Shown here: one piece after another, positions 46,487 to 55,260 of the stretch
How the letters are laid out: each line of letters starts with the position of its first letter
Numbering within the stretch: position 1 is the stretch's first letter
NCBI GenBank assembly: GCA_944324285.1
Contig: CALUVR010000011.1
Coordinates: 1 to 64,000, forward strand
Source of the DNA: Candidatus Gastranaerophilales bacterium
GTDB lineage: Bacteria > Cyanobacteriota > Vampirovibrionia > Gastranaerophilales > Gastranaerophilaceae
Direction of reading: 5' to 3'
Length of the DNA stretch: 64,000 nucleotides
Program-made: the position numbers and the translations under genes
Notes under the pieces: generated by a model
Told to the model about the DNA's origin: nothing
Seen by the model: only the letters and a program-made list of their open reading frames with translations
The model's database searches: none

Positions 46487-48058
46487 TTATTTATGCTTAT
46501 GACCTTCTTCTTTATCTATGTATTCACAGTGAAGTACGGATTCTAGCTCATCAAATATTTCCTGATAATGATACTGGAGTGCGTGTCGGGCTTTGTGGTG
46601 AAGGTCATCTAAATGATAGTGCATTGCTATTTCAAGATTTGCAAGTGACATATTGTAGTCGTAGAGTGTATTTACATATAATATTTTTGCGTTGTTGTAA
46701 TCTGTTCTTGCCTGCTGGAGTGTAAGGTAATCAATTTGCAGTTTATCGTAGCGGGCATCCGCAAGTTTGTAATTTTCAAGTGCTTCTTCCACTTTTGACT
46801 GGACGTTTATAACCTGCTGTTCACCCTTATTTACGTTTAGAAAACATTTTTTTACTTCAAAATATAAATCCTGTTTAAATAAGTCTATATCGTTGCTTGC
46901 AAGATTTACTTCCGCTTTTGCCCGGTCGATTTCGTGCTTTAGCTGTTTAAAATTAATTGCGGTCGTCATATTTACTGCCATATTAAGATTATTGTTGGAA
47001 AGGGTTCTGGTATTATTAAAACCGTAGCCGATGTTTCCGGTAATATCAGGGTAGTATTCTCTTTTAATATATAGCAGTGATTGTTTCATAGCATCAAGGG
47101 TCGCATCAAGAACCCATAAATCAGGACTGTTTTTATAAGCGAGATCAAAGGCTTTATCCATTGAAAACGGAAGCTCAAGAAGTTCCGAGGTGACGATTTC
47201 AGATACTGTATTTTTTTCTATTCTTGTTCTGTATGCGATATTTTTTATATTTTTATCTTGAAGTGTTTCGGGGAGTTTATTTTCTTTGGTGTATTTAGAT
47301 TTGTCGTAAAGTTCCTGAGGTGTGTAGATATCATAGAAGTTAAAAGTTTTGATTTTCTTAATTTTAAAATCCGGTGCAAATGCAATATATAAAGAATTCG
47401 CGAGATCAGCCATCGCAACATCGTAGGCTGTCTGGGCGTCTGTCAGCCGCATTTTAGCTTCTGTAAGACAGACTTCTGCATTTACGAAATCTATTTTTGG
47501 TTTTTTACCGGATTCGTAGAATTTCTTTGCGCGCCAGTAATTCTTTATACATATAAGAGTGTTATTATATTCAATATCTCTGATTCCCTGGGCTTTCAGG
47601 GCGTTGTAGTATTTTGTCTTAACGTCATAAATAGTATTGCAGATGCTGTCCATAAACTGGTATTCTGCTGCAAGCTGATAGAATTTTTCCATCCTGATGA
47701 GGGCGCTTGTTTTGCCAAAGTTCCAGATTAACTGGCTCAGATATACATCGACGGACGGAAGGTTTCTGTTAGAGGAGCCGTCATAGTTTTTATTAGAATT
47801 ATAATCTTGATAAATTCCGGCTCCTGCTCCGAGTGTCGGGAAATAATTTGACTTTGCTATTCCGACGTTGCTTTTTGCAACTTCAAGGTTGTATTCGTAT
47901 TTTTTAATATTCGGACTGTGGTTGATTGCAATACCGACGCAATCCTCCAGAGTAAGCATCTGATCTTTTTTTACGGGACTTTCTTCTATTGCAAAAACAG
48001 AGGAAGTATTCCAGCAAAATAGTATTAATATTAATAATATAGCCTTAATCTTTTGCAT
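46487..48058 (-). CDS. TolC-family outer-membrane efflux protein
   Basis: 523 residues. A signal peptide spans about 1-23 (KIKAILLILILFCWNTSSVFA). Two OEP repeats of long helices and short strands follow (about 36-260 and 285-490), with VGIAKSNYFPTLGAGAGIY and LLYIKREYYPDITGNIGYGF typical of the equatorial strands. The C-terminal about 30 residues are His-rich (HYHLDDLHHKARHALQYHYQ), possibly metal-binding. The export pump partner is not adjacent: only the SMR gene is near, and it faces the other way. Confidence 0.9.
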   Translation of the reverse strand: MQKIKAILLILILFCWNTSSVFAIEESPVKKDQMLTLEDCVGIAINHSPNIKKYEYNLEVAKSNVGIAKSNYFPTLGAGAGIYQDYNSNKNYDGSSNRNLPSVDVYLSQLIWNFGKTSALIRMEKFYQLAAEYQFMDSICNTIYDVKTKYYNALKAQGIRDIEYNNTLICIKNYWRAKKFYESGKKPKIDFVNAEVCLTEAKMRLTDAQTAYDVAMADLANSLYIAFAPDFKIKKIKTFNFYDIYTPQELYDKSKYTKENKLPETLQDKNIKNIAYRTRIEKNTVSEIVTSELLELPFSMDKAFDLAYKNSPDLWVLDATLDAMKQSLLYIKREYYPDITGNIGYGFNNTRTLSNNNLNMAVNMTTAINFKQLKHEIDRAKAEVNLASNDIDLFKQDLYFEVKKCFLNVNKGEQQVINVQSKVEEALENYKLADARYDKLQIDYLTLQQARTDYNNAKILYVNTLYDYNMSLANLEIAMHYHLDDLHHKARHALQYHYQEIFDELESVLHCEYIDKEEGHKHK

Positions 48059-48118
48059 TTTTCTGCTTAACTCTTATCCCGTTTTTATTGTAGAACATTA
48101 TGTATAAATTAACAAGAG

Positions 48119-49318
48119 TTATAGTTTTTTAAGAATATATTTATCTACAGGGCATTTTATTATCGCTGGAGTATGGTTATAGAGAAATTTTAAAAATTTA
48201 ATATATATTTTTTTATGCAGATATTTTTTAGTTAAGGCACTTGGTGTCTTTTTGCCTGTTTCAATGTCTTTTAAAAATTCTTCGCGCTTCGGGTGCGCTA
48301 TCGACGATTTTATAATGTTCGGATTATGTTTTGTGGCACTTTCCTGCGGGACTTCTCTTGTTATTATTTCTGCATTTTTCAATATTTTATTGAAATATTT
48401 TTCACCTTTTTTTGAATTTATCAAGATTATAGAGGTTCCTTTTGAGTCATTAAGCGTTGCGTCAAATTCATCAACACCCCAGAAATCCCCCATTGTAATA
48501 TCTGCTGTCCGCGGAATTTTATTGAACTTACAATCTACGCAACTGTCGTTAATGCTTAAATTTCCCAGAAAACACTTCATAAAACTATTATTTTTTCTAT
48601 CCAGAAAATAGTCTTTTTCAGTTGTTTTTATTCTGAGGAATATTTTTGAATTCCAGCCATTGTCTTTTGCCCTCATATTTATGTTTATCAATTTTCCCTT
48701 ATCTTTTTGGGATTTGAGGAATTCTTCTTTATACATTTCAAAGAATTTTCTTGAAGGTACTCCGTGGCATATAATATCCATTGTCAGCAAATTTTCATAA
48801 TCTTTCCTGAGGTAAGATTTTAACCCTGCAATCTGACATGGGGTACCGGTATATAGAACATGTAATCCGCTTTCTAAAATCTTTTTTGCTTCTTTGAACG
48901 TAAACTTTGTATCACTTTGTACATATTTTGAACTCTGCATTTTTTCTATTTCAGAAAGTGTTTGTGCAGCAATATGGCAGACTTTCATATCTTCATCATA
49001 AACTACCCCGAATACGACTCCGCCGTTTTTAATAAAATATTTCGCAAATGCAGGAAACACCCCGCCTGATGCTGATTTTAATCTTACAGTTTCATCCTGA
49101 TTTATAAAAGCATAGAATTTTGGGGAAGAGGAGTTTACTGTTTCAAAATTCAAAACAGGACAAACATTTTCGCACAAACCGCAGTTTATACATTTATTTT
49201 TATTAATCAATGGTTTTAGAAACCCTCTTTCATCCTCTGTAATTGTAATTGCACTATGCGGACAGATATTTGCGCAGGCGCCGCAGCCCGTGCAGTTTTT
49301 TATATTTATTTTATCCAT
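48119..49318 (-). CDS. 4Fe-4S protein, F420 hydrogenase/dehydrogenase beta-subunit family
   Basis: 399 residues. Two 4Fe-4S clusters are held by CTGCGACANICPHS (about 9-20) and CINCGLCENVCPVL (about 43-54). The FrhB-type domains follow (KSASGGVFPAFAKYF, YTGTPCQIAGLKSYL, MDIICHGVPSRKFF, ADITMGDFWGVDEF). In many bacteria this family lies next to a polysaccharide pyruvyl transferase, as here, and is thought to belong to surface-polysaccharide synthesis rather than F420 metabolism. It overlaps the pyruvyl transferase gene by 13 nt. Confidence 0.9.
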   Translation of the reverse strand: MDKINIKNCTGCGACANICPHSAITITEDERGFLKPLINKNKCINCGLCENVCPVLNFETVNSSSPKFYAFINQDETVRLKSASGGVFPAFAKYFIKNGGVVFGVVYDEDMKVCHIAAQTLSEIEKMQSSKYVQSDTKFTFKEAKKILESGLHVLYTGTPCQIAGLKSYLRKDYENLLTMDIICHGVPSRKFFEMYKEEFLKSQKDKGKLININMRAKDNGWNSKIFLRIKTTEKDYFLDRKNNSFMKCFLGNLSINDSCVDCKFNKIPRTADITMGDFWGVDEFDATLNDSKGTSIILINSKKGEKYFNKILKNAEIITREVPQESATKHNPNIIKSSIAHPKREEFLKDIETGKKTPSALTKKYLHKKIYIKFLKFLYNHTPAIIKCPVDKYILKKL

Positions 49319-50550
49319 TGATTTATCCTGTTCTTTAAATTTAAAGAATACTTCTGCACCGGTGCCGGCATAAATTTACATATACCGAGCCAAATTTTCC
49401 AAATTATTTTTTTTATATTGTATTTTAACGTTGCTTTCCTTTTTAATTCCTGTATGGTATTTTCTGATTTATATAATTCCTGTTCTAAAAAATGCATCCT
49501 TGCAGAAAGTTTCGTATTATAATTATCCGGATCAGGTGCAGTTTTTAATATTTCATTGAGCTTTTCAAGTGCGTTTTCGGACTCTTGGGCAATCCTTTCG
49601 TTTACCTTGGCATAATCAATTTTAAAAATGCAGTCTTTTCGCAGAATTTCATCAATTGAAATTATACATTTATCTTCAATTCCTAACATTTCTAATATTG
49701 AATCAAACCTGGCTCCGCCGCGATTTTTATTTTTTATACAGATAAAAGGTTTGTTGAAAATTATGGCAAAACACATTCCGTGGAAAGAATCGGTAATAAG
49801 GATTTCACAATTTTTAATTGCAGCAAGCCAGTTTTCAACTGAAATATTGGTGTCTGCAAGCGTTTTAACCGGCAAATTATACTTGCGTTCCAACTGTTTA
49901 TAAATGTTCTTATCGTGTTTATTTGTATCAAGGACATAGCTAACGATTTTGCCGGAAAAATCAATATCCGCTTCTTTAATCATATTCTCATAGAAAGTCT
50001 TATCAAGAATAAATACGGGGTCAATAATCCAATCGGCATTAATCCCCATAATATCACGGCAGATTTCAACGCCTGCATTTTCTCTGACAGATATGTAGTC
50101 GAAAGATTTTAGAGAATTTCGCATATCTTCGATTACATCTTTTGAATATTCGTTTAAAAATGTTTCCTTATCTATACCGAAACTTGCTGAAAAAGCGATT
50201 TTCTTACTATCCGGCGGAACAAAATCCAGAAAATATTCCCCAGTTTTATTGTTTAAATAAGGCAGCCTGAAAACCTGATCTGAACCTGTTATATAAATAC
50301 TCGCATCAGTATTAAGCAACTCTTTGTATCCGTCAATACAAGAAGAAATTTTTAAATATTTTTTGCGGAAGTTAGGGCAAAAGTTGAATTTAGACAATTT
50401 TCGCCTGCTTTGATGCCCTTGATTGGCTGCCAATTCAGAGTCGTAACCGAGAGTTTGCAGCACCTGCTGCAGTGCATAAGCCGTGAGCATTGCACCATAA
50501 TTATTAATTGTGTGCCATAAATTGAAGATATATATTTTTGGTTTCACCAT
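49306..50550 (-). CDS. Polysaccharide pyruvyl transferase family protein
   Basis: 414 residues. N-terminal HTINNYGAMLTAYALQQVL, then ITGSDQVFRLPY, SFHGMCFAIIFNKPF and a nucleotide-sugar-like region match the CsaB/WcaK family, which ketalises sugars or cell-wall polymers using phosphoenolpyruvate. The C-terminal about 60 residues form a helical, charged tail (LEQELYKSENTIQELKRKATL). Its end overlaps the iron-sulfur protein gene by 13 nt. The substrate is not known. Confidence 0.9.
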   Translation of the reverse strand: MVKPKIYIFNLWHTINNYGAMLTAYALQQVLQTLGYDSELAANQGHQSRRKLSKFNFCPNFRKKYLKISSCIDGYKELLNTDASIYITGSDQVFRLPYLNNKTGEYFLDFVPPDSKKIAFSASFGIDKETFLNEYSKDVIEDMRNSLKSFDYISVRENAGVEICRDIMGINADWIIDPVFILDKTFYENMIKEADIDFSGKIVSYVLDTNKHDKNIYKQLERKYNLPVKTLADTNISVENWLAAIKNCEILITDSFHGMCFAIIFNKPFICIKNKNRGGARFDSILEMLGIEDKCIISIDEILRKDCIFKIDYAKVNERIAQESENALEKLNEILKTAPDPDNYNTKLSARMHFLEQELYKSENTIQELKRKATLKYNIKKIIWKIWLGICKFMPAPVQKYSLNLKNRINQWIK

Positions 50551-50773
50551 AGATATTATAATATCATTTAGAAATTTTTTTTACAAACAAAAATACAGAA
50601 AATATTCTGTAAATGTTGTAATCCGGTATGCTGAAAATTCTCATTTCAATACTGCCTTGAAGCGGCTCTCATTTTCACACGCAACTCAAAATTTCACTTT
50701 ACAGCTGAACACTAAACTTTCCGTAAAAATCAATTAATTCGCCCCCAACCTCAAGGGTCGAAGGGATTATTTC

Positions 50774-51412
50774 TTAGATATTTTTACCAAGGCCATAAGC
50801 TTTCTCTGGATACTGAGTATGTTTTACATCACCGGCACTCCAGACACCGGATGCTATAACTCTACCTGCATCTGTCCAACCGAGATATCTTAACAATGAT
50901 TCATAATGACTTATTATCGGTTGTGCTACTCTTTCTGAGGTGTCAGCATAAGTCATAAGAAGAACTGCCTTTTTGGAAACATGAATCTTATCGTTTATTG
51001 CATAAAATCTGTCTATAACAGACTTAATTTGCGATGAAATTCCGAAATAATACATCGGGGTCGCAAATACCACACAATCAGCATCCGCGATATTTGCTTT
51101 CACAAATTCAAAATCATCCTTATACGCGCATTCTCCGTTCATACCGCATTTGTTACAGGCTATACACGGATGTACGGTTTTAAATGCGGAATCAAACCGC
51201 ACAACAGAATGCCCAGACTCCTGTGCTCCTTTTATAAAATTATCCGCTAGAATGTTTGAATTTCCATTTTTCCTCGGGCTTCCTGTAATAACAAGTATCT
51301 TCATCTTTTTCCCTCCTGTTTTATTTATTCCCTCAATATTGATTGTCTTACCTATAACAGCCGCTCCCGCCGCTGTTATAACCGTCGCTTTTATAAAATT
51401 CCGTCTATCCAA
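50774..51412 (-). CDS. Flavodoxin-like NADPH-dependent FMN reductase with a Tat-type leader
   Basis: 212 residues from TTG 51412 (AGGTG 5 nt upstream). The leader LDRRNFIKATVITAAGAAVIG is a twin-arginine signal (RRNFIK then a hydrophobic run). The flavodoxin-like domain begins at an internal ATG (51304) with ITGSPRKNGNSNIL, the FMN phosphate loop, and has a cysteine motif CIACNKCGMNGEC and the PMYYFGISSQIKSVIDRF flavin region. That internal ATG has a near-perfect AGGAGGG site 6 nt upstream, so a shorter cytoplasmic form may also be made. Its promoter matches that of the CMD gene at 45898. Confidence 0.88.
   Translation of the reverse strand: MDRRNFIKATVITAAGAAVIGKTINIEGINKTGGKKMKILVITGSPRKNGNSNILADNFIKGAQESGHSVVRFDSAFKTVHPCIACNKCGMNGECAYKDDFEFVKANIADADCVVFATPMYYFGISSQIKSVIDRFYAINDKIHVSKKAVLLMTYADTSERVAQPIISHYESLLRYLGWTDAGRVIASGVWSAGDVKHTQYPEKAYGLGKNI
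51304..51317 (-). promoter_or_regulatory. Internal Shine-Dalgarno and start codon of the flavodoxin-like gene
   Basis: AGGAGGG (51317-51311), 6 nt spacing, ATG 51304. It lies at the junction between the Tat-type leader and the flavodoxin domain and is a stronger initiation site than the upstream TTG. Confidence 0.6.
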
Positions 51413-51446
51413 ACCTTCACCTATTATTATTGACACTTTATATAAA

Positions 51447-51480
51447 GATTTTACAACTTGATAGCAACTCTCAGTCAAGT
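51447..51480 (-). promoter_or_regulatory. MerR-type promoter TTGACT-N19-TAAAAT of the flavodoxin-like gene
   Basis: TTGACT and TAAAAT are 19 bp apart on the minus strand, with a dyad ACTTGA-N13-TCAAGT overlapping the -35. It closely matches the promoter of the CMD gene (45924-45959). It overlaps the 3' end of the gene at 52206 upstream. Confidence 0.65.
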
Positions 51481-51486
51481 TTATCA

Positions 51487-52206
51487 TTAAATATTATTTG
51501 AATTGCCTGATTTTTTAGCGGCTTTTTTTAATTTTCGCGGTAGTTTTTCGCTTCGCCCCGATTTTGCAGCGACATTAACAGTGTCCGCATTTCTTGCCAG
51601 TATTTTCCTTAAATTTATAAACGGTCGCTGTACATGCGGAACTATTCGTTTGCAAAGAGATTCCATTCTTTTAAGAACACGCAGCTTTCGTTTTTCTTCA
51701 TCTTTTGGTAATAACTTCAAACTGACTTTTGCTTTTGTTGTATTTGCAGCGTCAATAGAATTTAATGTATCGGCATCAAATTCCGCACTGTCAATAGCAT
51801 CAAAAAACCTTGATTTTCCGTAAACAGTATTTCCTTTACTGCTCCCCACAATAATTCCGCTATTACCTATAACCTCCTGAATTGAACCAACCACCGGATA
51901 AGGATTTACCTGCCATTCCTTATGAACAAAACCTTTTGAATCATACGTTTTAATCCGTAAATTATTTTTTATATTATCAGCAACATCTATCACTATATGA
52001 TTTTTATTAGCCGCCTGCCGCTCTGTAACTAATTTAGACAACACAGACCACAATGGCAACCTGTGCCCCTCAGGGATATTCACATCCAGATAAACTGCCG
52101 CAGATGCTTTAACCGCCTTATCTGCCCTCTTTAAAAGTTTTTCTGCCGGAACCGTTGTTATTAATTGCCCAAAGTTTAAATTTCTATTACTATCATTTAT
52201 TCTCAT
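51487..52206 (-). CDS. Hypothetical protein with a lysine-rich C-terminus
   Basis: 239 residues if it begins at ATG 52206; a TTG at 52224 is also possible and neither has a good ribosome binding site. The N-terminal domain (about 1-150) mixes strands and helices (SVLSKLVTERQAANKNHIVIDVAD); the C-terminal 50 residues are very basic (KLPRKLKKAAKKSGNSN). The N-terminus NLNFGQL has an F-x-G-like motif seen in other small unknown proteins here. No known family. A basic tail suggests contact with nucleic acid or membrane, but this is inference. Confidence 0.65.
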   Translation of the reverse strand: MRINDSNRNLNFGQLITTVPAEKLLKRADKAVKASAAVYLDVNIPEGHRLPLWSVLSKLVTERQAANKNHIVIDVADNIKNNLRIKTYDSKGFVHKEWQVNPYPVVGSIQEVIGNSGIIVGSSKGNTVYGKSRFFDAIDSAEFDADTLNSIDAANTTKAKVSLKLLPKDEEKRKLRVLKRMESLCKRIVPHVQRPFINLRKILARNADTVNVAAKSGRSEKLPRKLKKAAKKSGNSNNI

Positions 52207-52328
52207 ATTAATATAAAACCTCAAAAAATAAATTTTGCCAAGCTAAAAAATTTCATAAACGGCAATATTATTAATATATTTGTTTAAAATTAAAGCTTAC
52301 TGTATCATAATAATATCAGGAGGCAGTC

Positions 52329-52547
52329 ATGGTGTCTACAAATAAAAATGTAATCGAGTTATGCGACCGTGAACGCGAGGTTCTTGACCTGTTGACACAC
52401 GGATATGAAAACAAACAAATTGCAGACAAATTATTCATAAGCACTCATACGGTAAAAGCATGCATCAGCGGCATCTTGAAAAAATTGGAAGCAAAAAACA
52501 GAACAGAAGCCGTTAGTATTGCTCTGAGAAACAATTTAATTCCGTAA
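52329..52547 (+). CDS. Stand-alone LuxR/GerE-type helix-turn-helix protein
   Basis: 72 residues, essentially one GerE domain: LCDREREVLDLLTHGYENKQIADKLFISTHTVK (given here as CDREREVLDLLTHGYENKQI and ADKLFISTHTVKACI), then ISGILKKLEAKNRTEAVSIAL. There is no receiver or autoinducer domain. AGGAGG precedes the ATG by 6 nt. It may bind DNA on its own. It is 60 bp upstream of the amidase gene in the same direction. Confidence 0.9.
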   Translation: MVSTNKNVIELCDREREVLDLLTHGYENKQIADKLFISTHTVKACISGILKKLEAKNRTEAVSIALRNNLIP

Positions 52548-52607
52548 CATTTCCATATTTCGTTACAATTTGATAATTTAAAAGATAAATTATATTATAT
52601 AATAGTA

Positions 52608-54476
52608 ATGAGATTGTATGGTATGAAAAAATTATTTATATTATTACTATTTATAATTGCAACAGTTTTAACATTTTGCTCCAAAGTATATGCGGAAGAT
52701 ATTTTTAAAATAACCTCCGCCAATTTTGATACATCAAATTCAATAATGGTAATCTCAGCACAGGATAATACAACAGAACAGATAATGCCTGATGTCAAAA
52801 CCGTTATGCTTGAAAATCCGAAAAGGATTTATTTTGACATAAATTCAGCAATTCTTACCATACCTAAACAGGACTGGTCATTTAATTCACAGGGAATAAA
52901 ACAGGTAATTGTATCCCAGTTTACAACAAATCCGGATGTCGTCAGGGTTGTATTATATCTGGATGAAAACTTTTCGCCTTCGGATATCAAGTTTTTGAAA
53001 ATTAAGAATAATATCATTCTTAAATTCAAAAATTCTCTTTGCCAGAATACATATTTTCAAAACACCTACAGGGATGAACATGCCTCATCAAGCGACTTTT
53101 ATGAATACATGACAGTGTATACTCCTATAAAAAAAGCTTTAACAGAAGATAATATCGTAGAACAACTTCAGGAAGCTTTTAACGCTACAGTACAGCAGGT
53201 GACGGCACCAGCCGTTGAAAAAATGCAGCTGAAATTAAACACAAAATATTATATTGATAAACTCACAACAAAACCTAATGCAGTATTAATAAACGGTTTC
53301 GGTTCTCTAACCGTTGAAAAACCAATGATTTTAACAAACCCCACAAGAATTGTATTTGATATGTCAAACACTCTTGTTGCTCAAAATTTAAGGAATAAAG
53401 AATTTAAAATTAATGAAACGGAAAGTGTTAAAATAGGACAATTTTCGGTAAATAAAGCGAGAATTGTCATAACAACACCAGATGTAGAAAAATATATTCC
53501 AATATATTCAAACGATAACCAATCCTTGTTAATTGCGAACATAAACAGTGTAATTCCGTCATCATTGTATTCTTCATCTGCTGATGCTCTGACATACAAT
53601 CTTGAAACAACAAACAGCCAGACCGAATCAATGACCATATCTTTCAACAATCCTGTAGTACACGGATTTGACAGAACAAACGATGAAATAACATTTTATC
53701 TTTATAATGTTTCGCGATACAATGAAGAAACCTTCAAAAACACATTTGTAAAATCAAATTTGTTTTCTAATGCAAAAATTACCCTGTTGAACGGCAACGG
53801 ACTTAAACTTACTATACCGATAGACAAAGACAGTCTTGTAAATACGTATCTCGGGGCTGACGGAAAAGCTTTAAAAATCACGGTAAAAGCTCCGAAAAAA
53901 GTATCCATACAAAAAGAGTCTGCTATTTTGCCGGCAAAGCCTGGAGTAAAAAGTGTTGTAATTGACGCAGGACATGGCGGCACGGATTACGGAGCAATAA
54001 GAAACGGTATTAATGAAAAAGATATAACTCTTGATGTTGCAAAAAGAATTGAAAAATTACTGAAAAAACAAGGATATCAGGTTACTATGACAAGAGCAAA
54101 CGATATTTACGTTTCACTTCAAGACAGAGTAGCCATAAGCGAAAGCGTTGCGCCTGATATATTCGTAAGTGTTCATGTAAATTCAAGTACCCGCCCTGAA
54201 ATAACAGGTATAGAAACCCACTACTACCATCAGGAAAGTCTGAATCTTGCTCAAACAGTGCACTCCTCTCTTGCCAGTGCAATAGAGTCAAACAACAGAG
54301 GGTTATTCAAATCTAAATTCTACGTAATTAATCATACAACATCTCCGGCAATTCTTATTGAGATAGGCTTTATCTCAAACGATAATGAACGCGCACAGCT
54401 CGTGAGCGAAAAACGCAAAGAAAAAACTGCCAAATCAATTGTGGAGGGCATTAACAATTACTTCAAACAGCATTAG
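52608..54476 (+). CDS. Periplasmic N-acetylmuramoyl-L-alanine amidase with AMIN domains
   Basis: 622 residues from ATG 52608 (ATG 52623 is an alternative and would leave a cleaner signal peptide KKLFILLLFIIATVLTFCSKVYA). The N-terminal half contains two AMIN-like beta domains (about 45-145 and 200-300) that localise amidases to septal wall. The C-terminal amidase_3 domain (about 445-620) has VVIDAGHGGTDYGA (zinc His), VSVHVNSS and LIEIGFISN with catalytic Glu. It cuts the amide bond between muramic acid and stem peptide during cell separation. murI begins inside its last codons. Confidence 0.92.
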   Translation: MRLYGMKKLFILLLFIIATVLTFCSKVYAEDIFKITSANFDTSNSIMVISAQDNTTEQIMPDVKTVMLENPKRIYFDINSAILTIPKQDWSFNSQGIKQVIVSQFTTNPDVVRVVLYLDENFSPSDIKFLKIKNNIILKFKNSLCQNTYFQNTYRDEHASSSDFYEYMTVYTPIKKALTEDNIVEQLQEAFNATVQQVTAPAVEKMQLKLNTKYYIDKLTTKPNAVLINGFGSLTVEKPMILTNPTRIVFDMSNTLVAQNLRNKEFKINETESVKIGQFSVNKARIVITTPDVEKYIPIYSNDNQSLLIANINSVIPSSLYSSSADALTYNLETTNSQTESMTISFNNPVVHGFDRTNDEITFYLYNVSRYNEETFKNTFVKSNLFSNAKITLLNGNGLKLTIPIDKDSLVNTYLGADGKALKITVKAPKKVSIQKESAILPAKPGVKSVVIDAGHGGTDYGAIRNGINEKDITLDVAKRIEKLLKKQGYQVTMTRANDIYVSLQDRVAISESVAPDIFVSVHVNSSTRPEITGIETHYYHQESLNLAQTVHSSLASAIESNNRGLFKSKFYVINHTTSPAILIEIGFISNDNERAQLVSEKRKEKTAKSIVEGINNYFKQH

Positions 54477-55260
54477 AAATTACCCCATAGGATTTTTCGA
54501 TTCAGGTGTCGGCGGATTAACCGTCTTAAAACAACTGAAAGAAATTTTGCCGTATGAAGATTATCTCTACTTCGGCGATACAAAAAATATGCCTTACGGA
54601 GAAAAATCCAAAGAACAGCTGGTTGAATTTTCCGGAAAAATTTTCAAATTTTTTGAAAAAAAAGGAGTTAAAGCGGTTGTTATGGCTTGCAATACAACAT
54701 CTGCAACAACTTACGATATATTAAAAAATGACTTCAATTTTAAAATTTACCCTATCATACAATCTGTCACAAAATTATTCGCAGAATTACCTGTAAAAAA
54801 AATCGGAGTTTTTGCAACACATGCGACAATAAATTCACATGCCTATAAAATAGGAATAAATAGGATTAACCCTGAAATTGAAGTAATTGAACATGCTTGC
54901 CCTGAATGGGTAAAAATAGTAGAAGAAAAGCTTGAAGATAAAACTGAAAGTATTGCAGCAATAAAGTATGATTTAAACTCCGTATTAAAAGAAAATCCGG
55001 AAAAAATAATACTCGGCTGCACGCATTATCCTTATTTAATAGACATCTTAAAACAGTTTGCGCCGGAAGATATTTTTATTAATCCGGCAGAAGAGTTTGC
55101 GAAATTCATAAAATCAGACCTCGAAAAAGCAGGACTGCTTGCTGACAAAACTACAGGCAGCCAAAATTTCTATGTGAGCGGAAGTCCGCAAAAATTCATT
55201 AATGCTGCATCTATTTTTTATGAAATAAAACACCTGCCCGAACAGATTATATTAAATTAA
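54439..55260 (+). CDS. murI: Glutamate racemase
   Basis: A protein of about 262-273 residues. Catalytic cysteines are in MACNTTSATTY and LGCTHYPYL; GFFDSGVGGLTVLKQL is the N-terminal hallmark. It supplies D-glutamate for peptidoglycan. The start is unclear: the only conventional codon is TTG 54439, 38 nt inside the amidase gene and without a Shine-Dalgarno, and it gives an odd 13-residue extension. The alignment start of the family fits ATT at 54472, which overlaps the amidase TAG (ATTAG). Translation is probably coupled to the amidase. Confidence 0.92.
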   Translation: MWRALTITSNSIRNYPIGFFDSGVGGLTVLKQLKEILPYEDYLYFGDTKNMPYGEKSKEQLVEFSGKIFKFFEKKGVKAVVMACNTTSATTYDILKNDFNFKIYPIIQSVTKLFAELPVKKIGVFATHATINSHAYKIGINRINPEIEVIEHACPEWVKIVEEKLEDKTESIAAIKYDLNSVLKENPEKIILGCTHYPYLIDILKQFAPEDIFINPAEEFAKFIKSDLEKAGLLADKTTGSQNFYVSGSPQKFINAASIFYEIKHLPEQIILN

